DNA of 64,000 bases from Roseomonas nitratireducens (lineage in GTDB: Bacteria > Pseudomonadota > Alphaproteobacteria > Acetobacterales > Acetobacteraceae). A program made the translations under genes and the position numbers. Shown in pieces: positions 38,497 to 50,979 of the stretch (positions within the stretch are counted from its first letter, which is position 1; each line of letters opens with the position of its first letter). The stretch is from the NCBI RefSeq assembly GCF_017813355.1, contig NZ_JAGIYZ010000005.1:144314-208313 (forward strand), read 5' to 3'. Below the pieces are notes generated by a model. That model had not been told where the DNA came from. It worked only from the letters and a program-made list of their open reading frames with translations, and did no database searches.

Positions 38497-39293
38497 CTCC
38501 GGCCGTGCCCCTCCGCGCCACCCGCATCCTTCTGGTCTACGGCCTGATGGGCGAGCTCGTCGCCGCGATGCACCCCTTCGGCCTGGACTACATGCAGCCG
38601 CTTGCCGACTGGCTGCGCGACGAAGGTGCCATGCCTTCGGTCGTGCCGCTGCGCACGGCGGAACCGGTCGCGGCGAATGCGCGCCGCCTGGCCGAGGCGA
38701 TCCTCGCCGAACCCACGCCCGTGTTGTTGATCGCGCACAGCAAGGGCGGGCTCGAGGCGCTGGCGGCGCTGATGGACGACCGCGTCGCGGCGCGCTGCCG
38801 CGGCCTGCTCGCCATGCAGTCGCCCTTCTATGGCAGCCCGGTCGCGGATGCGGTGATGGGCAACGGCGCGCTGGGTGCGGCGGCGGGCGGGCTCGCGCGG
38901 CTGCTGCGCATCGGCAGCGGGCAGGGCGTGCGGGACCTGACGACGACGGTGCGCGGCGCCTGGATGGAAGCGCAGGCGGAAGGCGTCGCGCGTCTTGTCG
39001 CGACGCTGCCGGTGGCGTGCCTGGCGACGGTGATGGAGGAAGGTGCTGCGCGCGGGCGCGAAAGGCTGCACCTTGCGGCCGCGCGCTGGATGGAAAAGCG
39101 CGGCCACGGCCCGAATGACGGGCTGGTGCCGCTGGCGAGCGCGCTGGTGCCCGGCGCGCGCCACGTGGTGCTGCCGGGCAGTCATATCGCGACCGTCACG
39201 CGGGGTCCCGGGCGGGACCCCGTGGCGTTGATGCGCGCGGGGCTGGCCGCGCTCGGCGTCACTCCGCCTGGCGCAGGCGGTTCTCGTCGATGA
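38484..39293 (+). CDS. Alpha/beta-hydrolase (lipase-like)
   Basis: 269 residues; esterase or lipase fold, substrate unknown. Beta strand ATRILLVYGLMGELVAAMHP is near the N-terminus, then VLLIAHSKGGLEALAALMDD with the nucleophile elbow AHSKG (Ser), MQSPFYGSPVADAVMGNG, and the late acid and base GHGPNDGLVPLASALVPGAR (Asp) and VVLPGSHIATVTRGPGRDPV (His). The catalytic triad is therefore complete. The start is unsure: GTG 38484 has no good ribosome site, GTG 38505 follows the tiny upstream ORF. Its last 35 bases overlap the convergent TctC-type gene. Confidence 0.83.
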   Translation: MPRLTPAVPLRATRILLVYGLMGELVAAMHPFGLDYMQPLADWLRDEGAMPSVVPLRTAEPVAANARRLAEAILAEPTPVLLIAHSKGGLEALAALMDDRVAARCRGLLAMQSPFYGSPVADAVMGNGALGAAAGGLARLLRIGSGQGVRDLTTTVRGAWMEAQAEGVARLVATLPVACLATVMEEGAARGRERLHLAAARWMEKRGHGPNDGLVPLASALVPGARHVVLPGSHIATVTRGPGRDPVALMRAGLAALGVTPPGAGGSRR

Positions 39294-40197
39294 TGGTCTT
39301 CATCCGGTCGATGTCCTGCGCGACGACCGCGGCGAAGTCCCGCGCGCCGAGATGGACGATGGGCGTCTGGATGCGCTCGTGGCCGACGCGCATCGCCTCG
39401 CTGCGCACGGCCTGGGCGCAGGCGGCCTCGAAGCGCTGGATCGCCGCTTCCGGCGTGCCGCGCGGCGCGAACAGCCCGTGCCAGATGTGCATGGACAGGT
39501 CGAAGCCCTGTTCGCGGAAGGTGGGCGTCTCGGGGAAGTCCGGGAAGCGCTCGGCGGCGAGCGTGGCGATGGCGTGCAGGTTGTTGGCGCGGATCGAGGA
39601 CGGGTGGTCGTTCATCACCAGCACGTCGCCGCGGGCGAAGGCGATCATCACGTCGGCCGGGCCGCGATAGGTGATGTGTTCCATCTGCACGCCGGCGGCG
39701 CGCGCGAACATCACCATGGACAGATGCGGCGTGGTGCCGACGCCGGTGGTGCCGTAGGCGAAGTTGCCCTGGCGCGCGCGGGCGACGACGTCGGCGATGG
39801 TGCGCAGCCCGGAATTCTGCGGCGTCATCATGATCAGCGGCGCGCGGTTGACCACGCAGATCGGCGTCAGGTCGGCCGCGGTGTAGCCCGCGTTGCGCAT
39901 GAAGTTGGGCTGGATGGCGATCGGCCCGATCGGGCTGAACAGCACCGTCTGCCCGTCCGCGCGCCCGCGCACCACGTGGTTGGTGGCGATGGTGCCCGCC
40001 GCGCCAGTGACGTTGGTGACGACGACCGGCACGCCGAGGATGGGCTGGAACTCGGCGGCGAGCAGCCGCGCGACGATGTCGGCCGCCGATCCCGCCCCGA
40101 AGGCGGTGACGATGGTGACCGGCGCCTGGGCGCGGGCGGGGGATGCGAAGGCGAGCAGGATGGCCGCGAGGGCGGCCAGCGCTGGACGGCGCGGCAT
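39259..40197 (-). CDS. Tripartite tricarboxylate transporter substrate-binding protein (TctC/Bug family)
   Basis: 312-residue periplasmic binding protein. Signal peptide [20 protein letters not shown] with cleavage after ARAQA. The Bug-family body is clear: VTIVTAFGAGSAADIVARLL, VVVTNVTGAAGTIATNHVVR, PNFMRNAGYTAADLTPICVV, GNFAYGTTGVGTTPHLSMVM and HITYRGPADVMIAFARGDVL. No TctA/TctB membrane partners are adjacent, as is common for orphan Bug proteins; ligand unknown. ATG 40197 has GGGAG six bases upstream; an earlier in-frame ATG (40215) lacks one. A cruciform-forming sequence lies just upstream. Confidence 0.92.
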   Translation of the reverse strand: MPRRPALAALAAILLAFASPARAQAPVTIVTAFGAGSAADIVARLLAAEFQPILGVPVVVTNVTGAAGTIATNHVVRGRADGQTVLFSPIGPIAIQPNFMRNAGYTAADLTPICVVNRAPLIMMTPQNSGLRTIADVVARARQGNFAYGTTGVGTTPHLSMVMFARAAGVQMEHITYRGPADVMIAFARGDVLVMNDHPSSIRANNLHAIATLAAERFPDFPETPTFREQGFDLSMHIWHGLFAPRGTPEAAIQRFEAACAQAVRSEAMRVGHERIQTPIVHLGARDFAAVVAQDIDRMKTIIDENRLRQAE

Positions 40198-40212
40198 GGG
40201 CGTCTCCCTGGA

Positions 40213-40246
40213 CATGCTTTGGCGGTCGGACCGCTTTCGAAGCATG
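40213..40246. promoter_or_regulatory. Branched inverted repeat upstream of the TctC-type gene
   Basis: Outer arms CATGCTT (40213-40219) and AAGCATG (40240-40246), inner arms GCGGTC (40222-40227) and GACCGC (40229-40234) around one base. It lies between ligA's end and the binding-protein start, both on the minus strand. It could terminate ligA or bind a regulator; no T-run is present. Confidence 0.45.
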
Positions 40247-40280
40247 CCGGAAGGCGCGGCCGGAATGGAACCGGCTTGTT

Positions 40281-43371
<3,091 letters not shown>

Positions 43372-43401
43372 GGCACGCCCCTCAGGCAAGGGCGGAAGGC
43401 C

Positions 43402-43440
43402 AGAAAAGGGAGGGGCCCGGGGGAGGTTCGCCTCCCCCGG
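43402..43440 (-). repeat. Family A single hairpin (copy A4)
   Basis: On the minus strand: CCGGGGGAGG (43440-43431), loop CGAA, CCTCCCCCGG (43426-43417), then GCCCCTCCCTTTTCTGG. The stem is 10 bp, perfect. It starts eight bases after the recN stop in recN's sense direction, the same placement as A1-A3. The pyrimidine tail CCCTTTTCT is terminator-like. Confidence 0.82.
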
Positions 43441-43448
43441 CCTTCGCT

Positions 43449-45125
43449 TCACCGGGCATCCTGCATCAGGCTCTCGGCCGCCGCCCGAGCCGCGTCGGTG
43501 ACCTTCTCGCCGGCCAGCATCCGCGCGATTTCCTCCCGCCTTTCGGCTTCGGGCAGCGCTTCCACGCGCGTCTCGGCGCGCCCGCCGCGCACCTGCTTGG
43601 CGACGCGCAGATGGGCCGCGCCGCGGGCCGCGACCTGGGGGGAGTGCGTCACGACCAGCACCTGCAGCCGTTCCGCCACGCGGGCCAGCCTTTCGCCGAC
43701 GGCGGCGGCGGTGGCGCCGCCGATGCCGGAATCCACTTCGTCGAACACCAGCGTCGGCACCGGCGACCCGCGCGCCAGCACGACCTTGAGCGCCAGCATC
43801 AGGCGCGAGAGTTCGCCGCCCGAGGCGATCTTGGCGAGTTGCCCCGGCGCCTGTCCCGGATTGGTGCTGACGAGGAAGGTGACGCGGTCCTGCCCATCGG
43901 GGCCCCAGCCGCCTTCCTCCTTCGCCGCGATGTCGATGGACAGCCGCGCGCGGTCGAGCTTGAGCGGGGGAAGTTCCCTGGCGACCGCCTTCTCCAGCCG
44001 CGCCGCGGCCTCCCGCCGTGCCTCGGACAGCGCCGCGCCGGCGGCGAGGTAGGCGCGGCGCCCCGCTTCCTCGTCGCGCTCGAGCGCCGCGACGCGCCCC
44101 GCGCCGGCGTCGAGTGCCTCGAGCCTTGCGCGGAGGTCGGCGGCGAGGCTCGGCAGGTCGGTCACGGCGACGCTGTGCTTGCGCGCCGCGGCGCGCAGGG
44201 CGAAGAGCCGTTCCTCCACCTGTTCCAGCCGCCGCGGATCGGGCCCGCCTTCGGACAGCAGGCGCGACAGGGCGCTCTCGGCCTCGGCCAGCGCGTCCTG
44301 CGCGGCGGCCAGCGCGGCGAGCGCGGGCTGCGCGTCCTCGTTCGGCGGCGGCAGGCGTTCCAGGGCGCGGGCGGCTTCCCGCAGCGCGCGTGCGGGTGTG
44401 GCGGCACGGCGGTCGCGCGGGGTGAGTTCGGCGATGGCCGCCGCGATCGCCTCGGCGCGGCGTTCGCCCTGCTGGAGGCGCTGGCGCTCGGCAGCGAGGC
44501 TTTCGTCCTCCCCTTCCTCGGGCTTGAGGTCGGCGAGCTCGGCCACGGCGTGGCGCAGCCATTCCTCCTCCCGCTGCGCGGCGGCGATGGTCTCGCGCGC
44601 CTCGGCCAGCCGCTTCGTGGCGGCGCGCCATGCGGCCCATGCCTCGGCGGTGGCGGCGCGGCGGCGTTCCAGCGCGCCGAAGGCGTCGAGCAGCCCGGCA
44701 TGGGTCGCGGGATCGGCCAGGCCCACCTGGTCGTGCTGGCCCTGCACCTCGACCAGCGTTGCGCCCAGGCGGCGCAGAAGCGCGACGCCGACGGGCTGGT
44801 CGTTGACGAAGGCGCGGGACCGGCCATCGGCCTGCACCACGCGGCGCAGCACCAGGTCTTCCTCCGGCTCGATCCCCTGTTCGCGCAGGATGTCGAAGGC
44901 CGGGTGGCCGGCGGGCGGGGCGAAGGATGCGGCGACGGAGGCCTGCGGCTGGCCGCTGCGGACCATGCCCGCCTCGGCCCTGCCGCCCAGGGCGAGGCCG
45001 AGGCTGTCGAGCAGGATGGACTTGCCCGCGCCCGTCTCGCCGGTCAGCGCGGTGAGGCCCGCGCCGAAGGCGAGGTCGAGGCGCTCGATCAGCACCACGT
45101 CGCGGATGGACAGGCCGGCGAGCAC
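43449..45125 (-). CDS. recN: DNA repair protein RecN
   Basis: SMC-like ATPase for double-strand break repair. 558 aa. Head domains: Walker A LTGETGAGKSILLDSLGLAL near the start, and C-terminal IASGGELSRLMLALKVVLAR (signature) followed by LVFDEVDSGIGGATAAAVGE (Walker B) and LVVTHSPQVAARGAAHLRV. In between, an Ala/Arg/Glu-rich coiled coil (about 160-360), for example LRHAVAELADLKPEEGEDES. QGQHDQ is the typical RecN motif. The start is GTG 45125 (VLAGLSIRDVVLIERLDLAF). It follows bamD by 13 bases on the same strand. Confidence 0.96.
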   Translation of the reverse strand: MLAGLSIRDVVLIERLDLAFGAGLTALTGETGAGKSILLDSLGLALGGRAEAGMVRSGQPQASVAASFAPPAGHPAFDILREQGIEPEEDLVLRRVVQADGRSRAFVNDQPVGVALLRRLGATLVEVQGQHDQVGLADPATHAGLLDAFGALERRRAATAEAWAAWRAATKRLAEARETIAAAQREEEWLRHAVAELADLKPEEGEDESLAAERQRLQQGERRAEAIAAAIAELTPRDRRAATPARALREAARALERLPPPNEDAQPALAALAAAQDALAEAESALSRLLSEGGPDPRRLEQVEERLFALRAAARKHSVAVTDLPSLAADLRARLEALDAGAGRVAALERDEEAGRRAYLAAGAALSEARREAAARLEKAVARELPPLKLDRARLSIDIAAKEEGGWGPDGQDRVTFLVSTNPGQAPGQLAKIASGGELSRLMLALKVVLARGSPVPTLVFDEVDSGIGGATAAAVGERLARVAERLQVLVVTHSPQVAARGAAHLRVAKQVRGGRAETRVEALPEAERREEIARMLAGEKVTDAARAAAESLMQDAR

Positions 45126-45138
45126 GCCGTGCCCCTCG

Positions 45139-46002
45139 TCAGAAGAGCCAGTTGAGCGTGCGCGTCACGAGGCCCTGGCGCGCCGGCGTCGCGGGTGTCG
45201 CGCCTTCGACCAGCAACGCGTAGGAATCCTGGTACCAGGTGCTGCCCGGGTAGTTGTGGCCGAGCACGGAGGCGGTGCGGCGCGCTTCCTCGGTAAGGCC
45301 GAGCGAGATGTAGATCTCGGTCAGGCGGTGCAGCGCCTCGGGCACGTGGTTGGTGGTCTGGTATTCCTCGACCACGCGGCGGAAGCGGCCGATCGCCGCC
45401 TGGCGCAGGCCCTGGCGCTGGTACCAGCGTCCGACATGCATCTCCCGCCCCGCGAGGTGGTCGCGGGCGAGGTCCATCTTCAGCCGGGCGTCGCGGGCAT
45501 AGGCGCTGTCGGGGAAGCGGTTCACCACGTCCTGCAGCGCTTCCATGGCGATCTGCGTCTGGCGCTGGTCGCGCTCGGCGTCGTTGATCTGCTCGTATTG
45601 CGACAGGGCGCGCAGGTAGTAGGCGTAGGCGATGTCGCGATGCGCCGGGTGCAGTTGGATGAAGCGGTCGAGCGCGCCGATCGCCTCGGTGTACCGGTTC
45701 CGCGAGTACTCGGTGTAGGCGACCATGAGCTTCGCGTTGGTGGCCCAGGTCGAATAGGGGTGCTCGCGCTCGACGGAATCGAAGAGGTCCACGGCGCGCT
45801 GGTAGCGGTTCTGCCGCAGTTCCTGCATGCCGGCGGCGTAGAGCGCCTCCGGCGACTGGTCGGACGCATCCGCCGGCGCCGCGCTGCGGCGCACGAGGGA
45901 CGGGTCCTGCCCGGTGCCTTGCTGGAAGCTGAAGCTGCCGCAGGCCGTGAGCAGGAGGAGAGCGAGTGCAGGCAGGATCGGGCGAATCATCGTCTCGGCC
46001 AT
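45139..46002 (-). CDS. bamD: Outer-membrane protein assembly factor BamD
   Basis: Essential lipoprotein of the BAM complex that folds outer-membrane beta-barrels. 287 aa. Signal MAETMIRPILPALALLLLTA with lipobox LTAC (Cys21). Five TPR-type repeats follow: ALYAAGMQELRQNRYQRAVD, KLMVAYTEYSRNRYTEAIGA, AYYLRALSQYEQINDAERDQ, EALQDVVNRFPDSAYARDAR and ALHRLTEIYISLGLTEEARR. HPYSTWATNAKLMVAY is characteristic. An internal ATG at 45990 (MIRPILP) is an alternative start. The usual neighbours lpxC and recN flank it. Confidence 0.95.
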   Translation of the reverse strand: MAETMIRPILPALALLLLTACGSFSFQQGTGQDPSLVRRSAAPADASDQSPEALYAAGMQELRQNRYQRAVDLFDSVEREHPYSTWATNAKLMVAYTEYSRNRYTEAIGALDRFIQLHPAHRDIAYAYYLRALSQYEQINDAERDQRQTQIAMEALQDVVNRFPDSAYARDARLKMDLARDHLAGREMHVGRWYQRQGLRQAAIGRFRRVVEEYQTTNHVPEALHRLTEIYISLGLTEEARRTASVLGHNYPGSTWYQDSYALLVEGATPATPARQGLVTRTLNWLF

Positions 46003-46017
46003 GGTGTCGGGCCGCTC

Positions 46018-46046
46018 TATATCACGGCCCGCGGTTCGCCCGCCAA
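46018..46046 (-). promoter_or_regulatory. Candidate promoter of bamD
   Basis: On the minus strand TTGGCG (46046-46041), 17-bp spacer, GATATA (46023-46018). It ends 15 bases before the bamD ATG and could give bamD-recN expression independent of lpxC. Confidence 0.38.
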
Positions 46047-46056
46047 GCGGTACGGA

Positions 46057-46992
46057 TCAGGCCGCGACGGAAGCGGTGGCGCGGGTGCCGGAAAGGCTCT
46101 CGGCCATGCCGGGGACGCCGACCATGCGCCAGGCGCCGGCCTCGGCGAACAGGGCGCGGAGCAGGCGGTTGTTGAGCGCGTGGCCCGAGCGGCTGCCGCG
46201 GAAGCGCGCGCGCAGCGGCGCGCCGGCGAGGGCGAGGTCGCCCACCACGTCGAGCAGCTTGTGGCGGACGAATTCATCCGTGCGGCGCAGCCCGCCCGGG
46301 TTGAGCACCATCGGCCCGTCCACCACCACGGCGTTCTGCAGGTTGCCGCCCTGGGCGAGGCCGGCGGCGCGCAGCCGGGCCACGTCCTCGGCCAGGGTGA
46401 AGGTGCGGGCATCCGCCAGGCCTTCGCGGAAGGCGTGCGGGGAGATCCGCATCGAGACCGCCTGGCGGCCGATGGCGGTGTTGGGGAAGTCGATCTCGAG
46501 CTCGGCGTCGAAGGCGGGCTCGCGCGCGGGCAGGAGTTCGGCGAAGGCGCCGGAGGCGTCCTCGACGCGGATCGGGCGCAGCACCTCGATCGCGCCGCGC
46601 GGGGCGGCGGTGGTGGCGATGCCGGCGCAGTCGATGAGGAAGACGAAGGGGGCGGCGGAGCCGTCCATGATCGGGGCCTCGGGCCCGTCGACCTCGACGA
46701 CCGCGTCGTCGATGCCGGCGCCGGCGAGGGCGGCCATGACGTGCTCGATCGTGCCGATGCGGGCCTCGCCCTCACCGATCGCGGTGCACAGGCGGGTGTC
46801 CACGACGCGGTCGAACAGCGCGGGGATGTCGATGCCGAGGTCGGAGCGGCGGAAGACGATGCCGGTGCCGGCCGCGGCGGGGCGCAGCGTCAGCTCGGCG
46901 CGCCGGCCGGAATGCAGCCCGACGCCGACGCACCCGATGGGTGCCTTCAGCGTCCTGCGCCGTCCTGCTTCAGCGGTGACGAAACCGTCCAT
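46057..46992 (-). CDS. lpxC: UDP-3-O-acyl-N-acetylglucosamine deacetylase
   Basis: Zinc enzyme for the committed step of lipid A synthesis. 311 aa. RRRTLKAPIGCVGVGLHSGR opens the fold. Zinc ligands are visible as His in RIGTIEHVMAALAGAGIDDA and His/Asp in FVRHKLLDVVGDLALAGAPL. VEVDGPEAPIMDGSAAPFVF is the conserved acidic patch with the catalytic Glu region. SGHALNNRLLRALFA ends the domain. ATG 46992 is chosen because the family starts there and AGGG lies just upstream; the frame extends 43 codons further without homology. Downstream of ftsZ in the same direction, past two hairpins. Confidence 0.97.
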   Translation of the reverse strand: MDGFVTAEAGRRRTLKAPIGCVGVGLHSGRRAELTLRPAAAGTGIVFRRSDLGIDIPALFDRVVDTRLCTAIGEGEARIGTIEHVMAALAGAGIDDAVVEVDGPEAPIMDGSAAPFVFLIDCAGIATTAAPRGAIEVLRPIRVEDASGAFAELLPAREPAFDAELEIDFPNTAIGRQAVSMRISPHAFREGLADARTFTLAEDVARLRAAGLAQGGNLQNAVVVDGPMVLNPGGLRRTDEFVRHKLLDVVGDLALAGAPLRARFRGSRSGHALNNRLLRALFAEAGAWRMVGVPGMAESLSGTRATASVAA

Positions 46993-47046
46993 GCGCCCTG
47001 TGCCTTTCTGGGCGGCGCCTGCGACGGGATATCCCGCGACGCACAA

Positions 47047-47083
47047 CGCCCCGGTGCACAGAAGCATCTGCGGCACCGGGGCG
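47047..47083 (-). terminator. GC-rich hairpin between ftsZ and lpxC
   Basis: CGCCCCGGTGC (47047-47057) pairs perfectly with GCACCGGGGCG (47073-47083), 15-base loop. On the minus strand it is followed by TTGTGCG, a poor T-run. Probably partial termination or 3' protection of ftsZ mRNA. Confidence 0.45.
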
Positions 47084-47110
47084 CCATTCAACCCTTGTTT
47101 CTCTGTATTA

Positions 47111-47147
47111 CGCCGCAACATCTTGAATTCAAAGGATTGTTGCGGCG
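47111..47147 (-). terminator. Hairpin just after ftsZ
   Basis: CGCCGCAACA (47111-47120) pairs perfectly with TGTTGCGGCG (47138-47147); the 17-base loop holds the palindrome TTGAATTCAA. It lies about 40 bases past the ftsZ stop. Together with the next hairpin it makes a tandem structure that probably sets the drop between ftsZ and lpxC expression. Confidence 0.5.
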
Positions 47148-47184
47148 CAAAATACGGCGGAATCTAGGCGGTTCCGCCCGCGGT

Positions 47185-48720
47185 TCAGTTGCTCTGGCGC
47201 CGGAGGAAGGTTGGGATCTCAAGACCCATCTCGTCCTGCGGTTGTGCCGCACGCGGGGCGGGTCGCGCGGAAGATGCCACCGAGGGCTCCACCCGCATCA
47301 CCTGCGGCGCCGGCGCGGGGGCCGGGGCGGGGGCCGGCAGGTTGCGGCGCATCATGCTGCTGCCCAGGCCGGTCGCCTTCTGGAACAGGTCGCGCAGGGC
47401 GCCGCCGCTCTGGCGCGGCGTCTCGACCACCGCCGGGCGCTGGGCGTGCATGACCGGCGCCGGCTCGGCAACCGAGGGGGCGAGCATGACGGGCGCGTGC
47501 TCGACCATGGGCTGCGCCTGGATCTCGACCGCTTCATCCTGCTGGGGGGAGGTGTCGACGACCGCCTGGCGGAGCGTCGCCATTGTGGTGGCCGGCAGCG
47601 GCGCGGCGGCGGGCGCCGCGACGGGGCGGATGAAGGAGGTGGTCGCGGGGCGCGGCGCGGCGGCGGGCGCCGCCTGGGTCGCGACCGCCTGGACCGGCGC
47701 GCCGCCGCCCATGGCCACGACCTTGAGCGGCACTTCCTGCTTCGCGGACGCGACATCGATGCCGGTCGCGACGACCGAGACGCGCACGCGGCCGTTCATG
47801 CCTTCGTCCACCGAGGTGCCGAAGATGATGTTCGCGTCCTCGTCCACTTCCTTGCGGATGCGGTTGGCCGCCTCGTCCACCTCGAACAGCGTCATGTCGT
47901 AGCCGCCGGTGATGTTGATCAGCACGCCCTTCGCACCGGCCATCGAGATGTCCTCGAGCAGCGGGTTGTTGATGGCGGCCTCGGCGGCCTTGCGGGAACG
48001 GTCCTCGCCCTCGGCCTCGCCCGTGCCCATCATCGCCTTGCCCATCTCGGCCATGACGGTGCGGATGTCGGCGAAGTCGAGGTTGACCATGCCGGGGTTG
48101 ACCATCAGGTCGGTCACGCCGCGCACGCCCATGTACAGGACGTTGTCGGCCATCTTGAACGCTTCCTGGAAGGTGGTGCGTTCATTGGCCAGCCTGAACA
48201 GGTTCTGGTTCGGGATGACGATCAGCGTGTCGACGAACTGCTGCAGCTCCTCGATCCCGCTTTCGGCCGACTTCTTGCGCTTCGGGCCCTCGAAGTCGAA
48301 GGGGCGCGTCACGACGCCGACGGTCAGGATCCCGCGCTCGCGCGCCATGCGGGCGATGACGGGCGCTGCACCCGTGCCGGTGCCGCCGCCCATGCCGGCG
48401 GTGATGAAGATCATGTGCACGCCTTCGATGTGGCGTGCCAGTTCCTCCATCGCTTCTTCCGCCGCGGCGCGGCCGATCTCGGGCTTGGCGCCGGCGCCCA
48501 GGCCCTGGGTCAGGTGCGGGCCCAGCTGCACGCGGCGTTCCGCGCGCGAGTGGAACAGCGACTGGCTGTCCGTGTTGGCGACGAGGAATTCCACCCCGTC
48601 CAGCCCCATGGCGATCATGTTGTTGACCGCGTTGGTGCCACCGCCGCCGACGCCGACGACCGTGATGCGCGGGCTGAAATCCGTGTGCGTGCTGGTCGGC
48701 ACGGTCAGGTTCAGGGTCAT
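47185..48720 (-). CDS. ftsZ: Cell division GTPase FtsZ
   Basis: Tubulin-like GTPase forming the Z ring. 511 aa. N-terminal GTPase: [20 protein letters not shown], the tubulin signature [20 protein letters not shown], and the T7 synergy loop region [21 protein letters not shown] long low-complexity linker rich in Ala and Pro (about 330-495, with [15 protein letters not shown]) follows. The conserved C-terminal peptide [12 protein letters not shown] binds FtsA and other anchors. The length, with its extended linker, is normal for alphaproteobacteria. ATG 48720; the gap to ftsA is 61 bases. Confidence 0.98.
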   Translation of the reverse strand: MTLNLTVPTSTHTDFSPRITVVGVGGGGTNAVNNMIAMGLDGVEFLVANTDSQSLFHSRAERRVQLGPHLTQGLGAGAKPEIGRAAAEEAMEELARHIEGVHMIFITAGMGGGTGTGAAPVIARMARERGILTVGVVTRPFDFEGPKRKKSAESGIEELQQFVDTLIVIPNQNLFRLANERTTFQEAFKMADNVLYMGVRGVTDLMVNPGMVNLDFADIRTVMAEMGKAMMGTGEAEGEDRSRKAAEAAINNPLLEDISMAGAKGVLINITGGYDMTLFEVDEAANRIRKEVDEDANIIFGTSVDEGMNGRVRVSVVATGIDVASAKQEVPLKVVAMGGGAPVQAVATQAAPAAAPRPATTSFIRPVAAPAAAPLPATTMATLRQAVVDTSPQQDEAVEIQAQPMVEHAPVMLAPSVAEPAPVMHAQRPAVVETPRQSGGALRDLFQKATGLGSSMMRRNLPAPAPAPAPAPQVMRVEPSVASSARPAPRAAQPQDEMGLEIPTFLRRQSN

Positions 48721-48781
48721 GGGCGGGCCTCCTGTCCGAAGTTCTCTACGGGGTCGCTTCGATTCGTGGCGAGAGGGGGCA

Positions 48782-50080
48782 TCACACCTTCTCCCGGACC
48801 CAGTTCACGAAGCGGCGGAAGGCGGAACCGGCGCGGGCCGGCCCCGGGGCGATGTCGAGCACGGGGCGGCCTTCGCCGGCGCCCCACAGCAGCAGGCCGA
48901 CCGCGCCCGCGAAGGCGGGGCCGGAGGCGGCCTCGGCGAGGCCGCGCACCGGCAGCGGCCGGCCGAGCCGTACCTGGCGGTCGAGGATGCGGGCTGCGAG
49001 TTCGCGCACGCCGACGAGCTGGCTCGCGCCGCCGGTCAGCACCACGCGCGCGCGCCCTTCCTTGCCCAGGCCCGCCGCGTCGAGCCGCTCGCGGACCAGC
49101 TCGAAGGTCTCCTCGAGCCGCGGCTTGATGATGCCCACGACCATGGCGCGCGGGATGCGGGCGATGGCGTGCTCCTCCTCCCCCAGCAGGGGGACGGGGA
49201 TGAATTCGCGGTCGTCGTCCGCGCCGCCATGCACGCTGCCATGCAGCGTCTTGATGCGCTCGGCATGGGCGACGGGGGTGGACAGCACGGTGGCGAGGTC
49301 GTTCGTCACCTGCCCGCCGCCGACCGCGATCTGCGCGGTGTGGACCAGGTGGTGCTCGCTGAAGACGGCGATGGATGTGGTGCCGCCGCCCATGTCGATG
49401 ACCGTCGCGCCGAGCTCGCGCTCATCGTCCACCAGCGTCGCGAGGCCGGCGGCGAAGGGGGCGGAGACGAGCTCCTCGACCTCCAGGTCGCAGCGCAGCA
49501 GCGCGGCGCCGAGGTTGCGCAGGCTCGCCTGCGCCGCGGCCACCATGTGCAGCCGCGCGCCCAGCGTGTCGCAGATCATGCCGCGCGGGTCATCGACGCC
49601 CGGCGTCGCGTCCACGGTGAAGCCGAGCGGGATGGCGTGCACCGTCTCCCGCCCTTCCTCCCCCGTGCGGCGGCGGCCTTCGTGCAGGATGGCGCGCAGG
49701 TCGTGCTCGGTCACCGCGCGGCCGCCGATCGGCCACTGGATGTTGAGCAGGCGGGAATCCGGCTGGCCGCAGGACAGGTTGACGATCGCGCCGGGAATGC
49801 GCGTGTCGGCCATCTCCTCCGCCTGGCCGACGGCGGCGCGGATGGCGCGTTCCGCTTCCTCGAGGTCGACGATCGACCCGCCCTTCACGCCGCGGCCGCG
49901 CTGCCAGCCGAAGCCGAGCACGCGCGGGCTGCCGTCGCTCTCGATGCGCGCGATGATGCAGACGGCCTTGGTCGAGCCGATGTCCAGCACGCCGAAGGTG
50001 CCGCTGCGCGCGTGGCGCCGGCGGCGCGGCGGCTGGCCGGGCTCGATGGGCGGGGACGTCAGGCGGGCGATCTGGTTCAT
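48782..50080 (-). CDS. ftsA: Cell division protein FtsA
   Basis: Actin-like ATPase that ties FtsZ filaments to the membrane and recruits late division proteins. 432 aa. Phosphate-1 motif [20 protein letters not shown], connection 1 near [20 protein letters not shown] (1C domain), phosphate-2 [20 protein letters not shown], adenosine motif [20 protein letters not shown], and the C-terminal amphipathic helix [14 protein letters not shown]. The N-terminus carries an extra Pro/Arg-rich tail. ATG 50080 overlaps the ftsQ stop (ATGA). Confidence 0.97.
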   Translation of the reverse strand: MNQIARLTSPPIEPGQPPRRRRHARSGTFGVLDIGSTKAVCIIARIESDGSPRVLGFGWQRGRGVKGGSIVDLEEAERAIRAAVGQAEEMADTRIPGAIVNLSCGQPDSRLLNIQWPIGGRAVTEHDLRAILHEGRRRTGEEGRETVHAIPLGFTVDATPGVDDPRGMICDTLGARLHMVAAAQASLRNLGAALLRCDLEVEELVSAPFAAGLATLVDDERELGATVIDMGGGTTSIAVFSEHHLVHTAQIAVGGGQVTNDLATVLSTPVAHAERIKTLHGSVHGGADDDREFIPVPLLGEEEHAIARIPRAMVVGIIKPRLEETFELVRERLDAAGLGKEGRARVVLTGGASQLVGVRELAARILDRQVRLGRPLPVRGLAEAASGPAFAGAVGLLLWGAGEGRPVLDIAPGPARAGSAFRRFVNWVREKV

Positions 50081-50979
50081 CCGCGTCTCGCTCGGCTGGC
50101 CTGCTGCGGGGTGGGCTGTTCGGCGGGCTCGGCCTGCCGCGTGGGGCGCAGCACGAGCCGGTCCGGCAGGCGAAGGTCGATGGCGGCGAGCGGGCGGTCG
50201 AGCAGCCGCGCTTCCCGCTGCAGTTCGGCAAGCCGCTGGATGGCCGCGCCTTCGGCGCCTTCGGGCAGCAGCACGTCGGTGCCGTTGTGCAGGCGGAGGT
50301 TCCAGCGCCGTTCATGGATGCGGACCATGGCCTGCACCCGTTCGTGCACGTCGCGCTCCGCGCGCAGCAGGTCGTAGAGCGCCGCGCCCGTCGCATCCGC
50401 GCCCGCGCCGACCAGCAGCGGCAGCGGCCCGAACTGGTCGAGCCCATCCGCCGCGACGACCTTGCCCTCGCGGTCGATGATCACGAAGCGGCCATTGTGC
50501 TGCCAGATGGCGAAGGGGCGGCGTTCCTCGATGCGGATCAGCAGCGTGCCCGGCAGGCGGCGTTCCACATGGGCGCGCTGCACCCAGGCGATGGTCTCGA
50601 GCCGCCGGCGCAGCGCCTCGGGCGAGACGTCGAGGATCGGATCGCCGCGGGAGACGCCGAGCGCCGAGCGGATCATGTCGGTCGGCGTGTTGTGCCGCCC
50701 TTCCAGGATCACGTGCTGCACCGTCAGCCCCATCCCTTCGCCGAGGCCGTCGAAGCTGTCGGTCACGCCGCGCACGCGCCCGGCCGGGTCAATCGCGCGC
50801 ACCGCGAGGAACAGCACCGCGACGGCGCCGAGCCCGGCCACGCCGTAGAGCGCCGGGCGCAGCAGGGAACGCCGGCGCTTGAGCCAGATGCGCAGGCGCG
50901 ACGGGCGCGCGGGGTCCTTGCGCGCGGAGGATGCGGCCAGGCGTTCACGCGCCCCGCCGCGGGAGGGCTCACGCGCCAT
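50077..50979 (-). CDS. ftsQ: Cell division protein FtsQ
   Basis: Single-pass inner-membrane protein linking the FtsBL subcomplex to the rest of the divisome. 300 aa. A basic cytoplasmic tail of about 40 residues ([15 protein letters not shown]), one helix [20 protein letters not shown], then the POTRA domain ([40 protein letters not shown]) and the beta domain ([40 protein letters not shown]). The stop overlaps ftsA by four bases; the start overlaps the ddl end by 11 bases. Confidence 0.95.
   Translation of the reverse strand: MAREPSRGGARERLAASSARKDPARPSRLRIWLKRRRSLLRPALYGVAGLGAVAVLFLAVRAIDPAGRVRGVTDSFDGLGEGMGLTVQHVILEGRHNTPTDMIRSALGVSRGDPILDVSPEALRRRLETIAWVQRAHVERRLPGTLLIRIEERRPFAIWQHNGRFVIIDREGKVVAADGLDQFGPLPLLVGAGADATGAALYDLLRAERDVHERVQAMVRIHERRWNLRLHNGTDVLLPEGAEGAAIQRLAELQREARLLDRPLAAIDLRLPDRLVLRPTRQAEPAEQPTPQQASRARRG

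Noticed and set aside
44179..49128. 1649-residue plus-strand ORF across recN-bamD-lpxC-ftsZ
   Set aside because: It runs antisense through four certain genes; long spurious frames are expected at this GC content.
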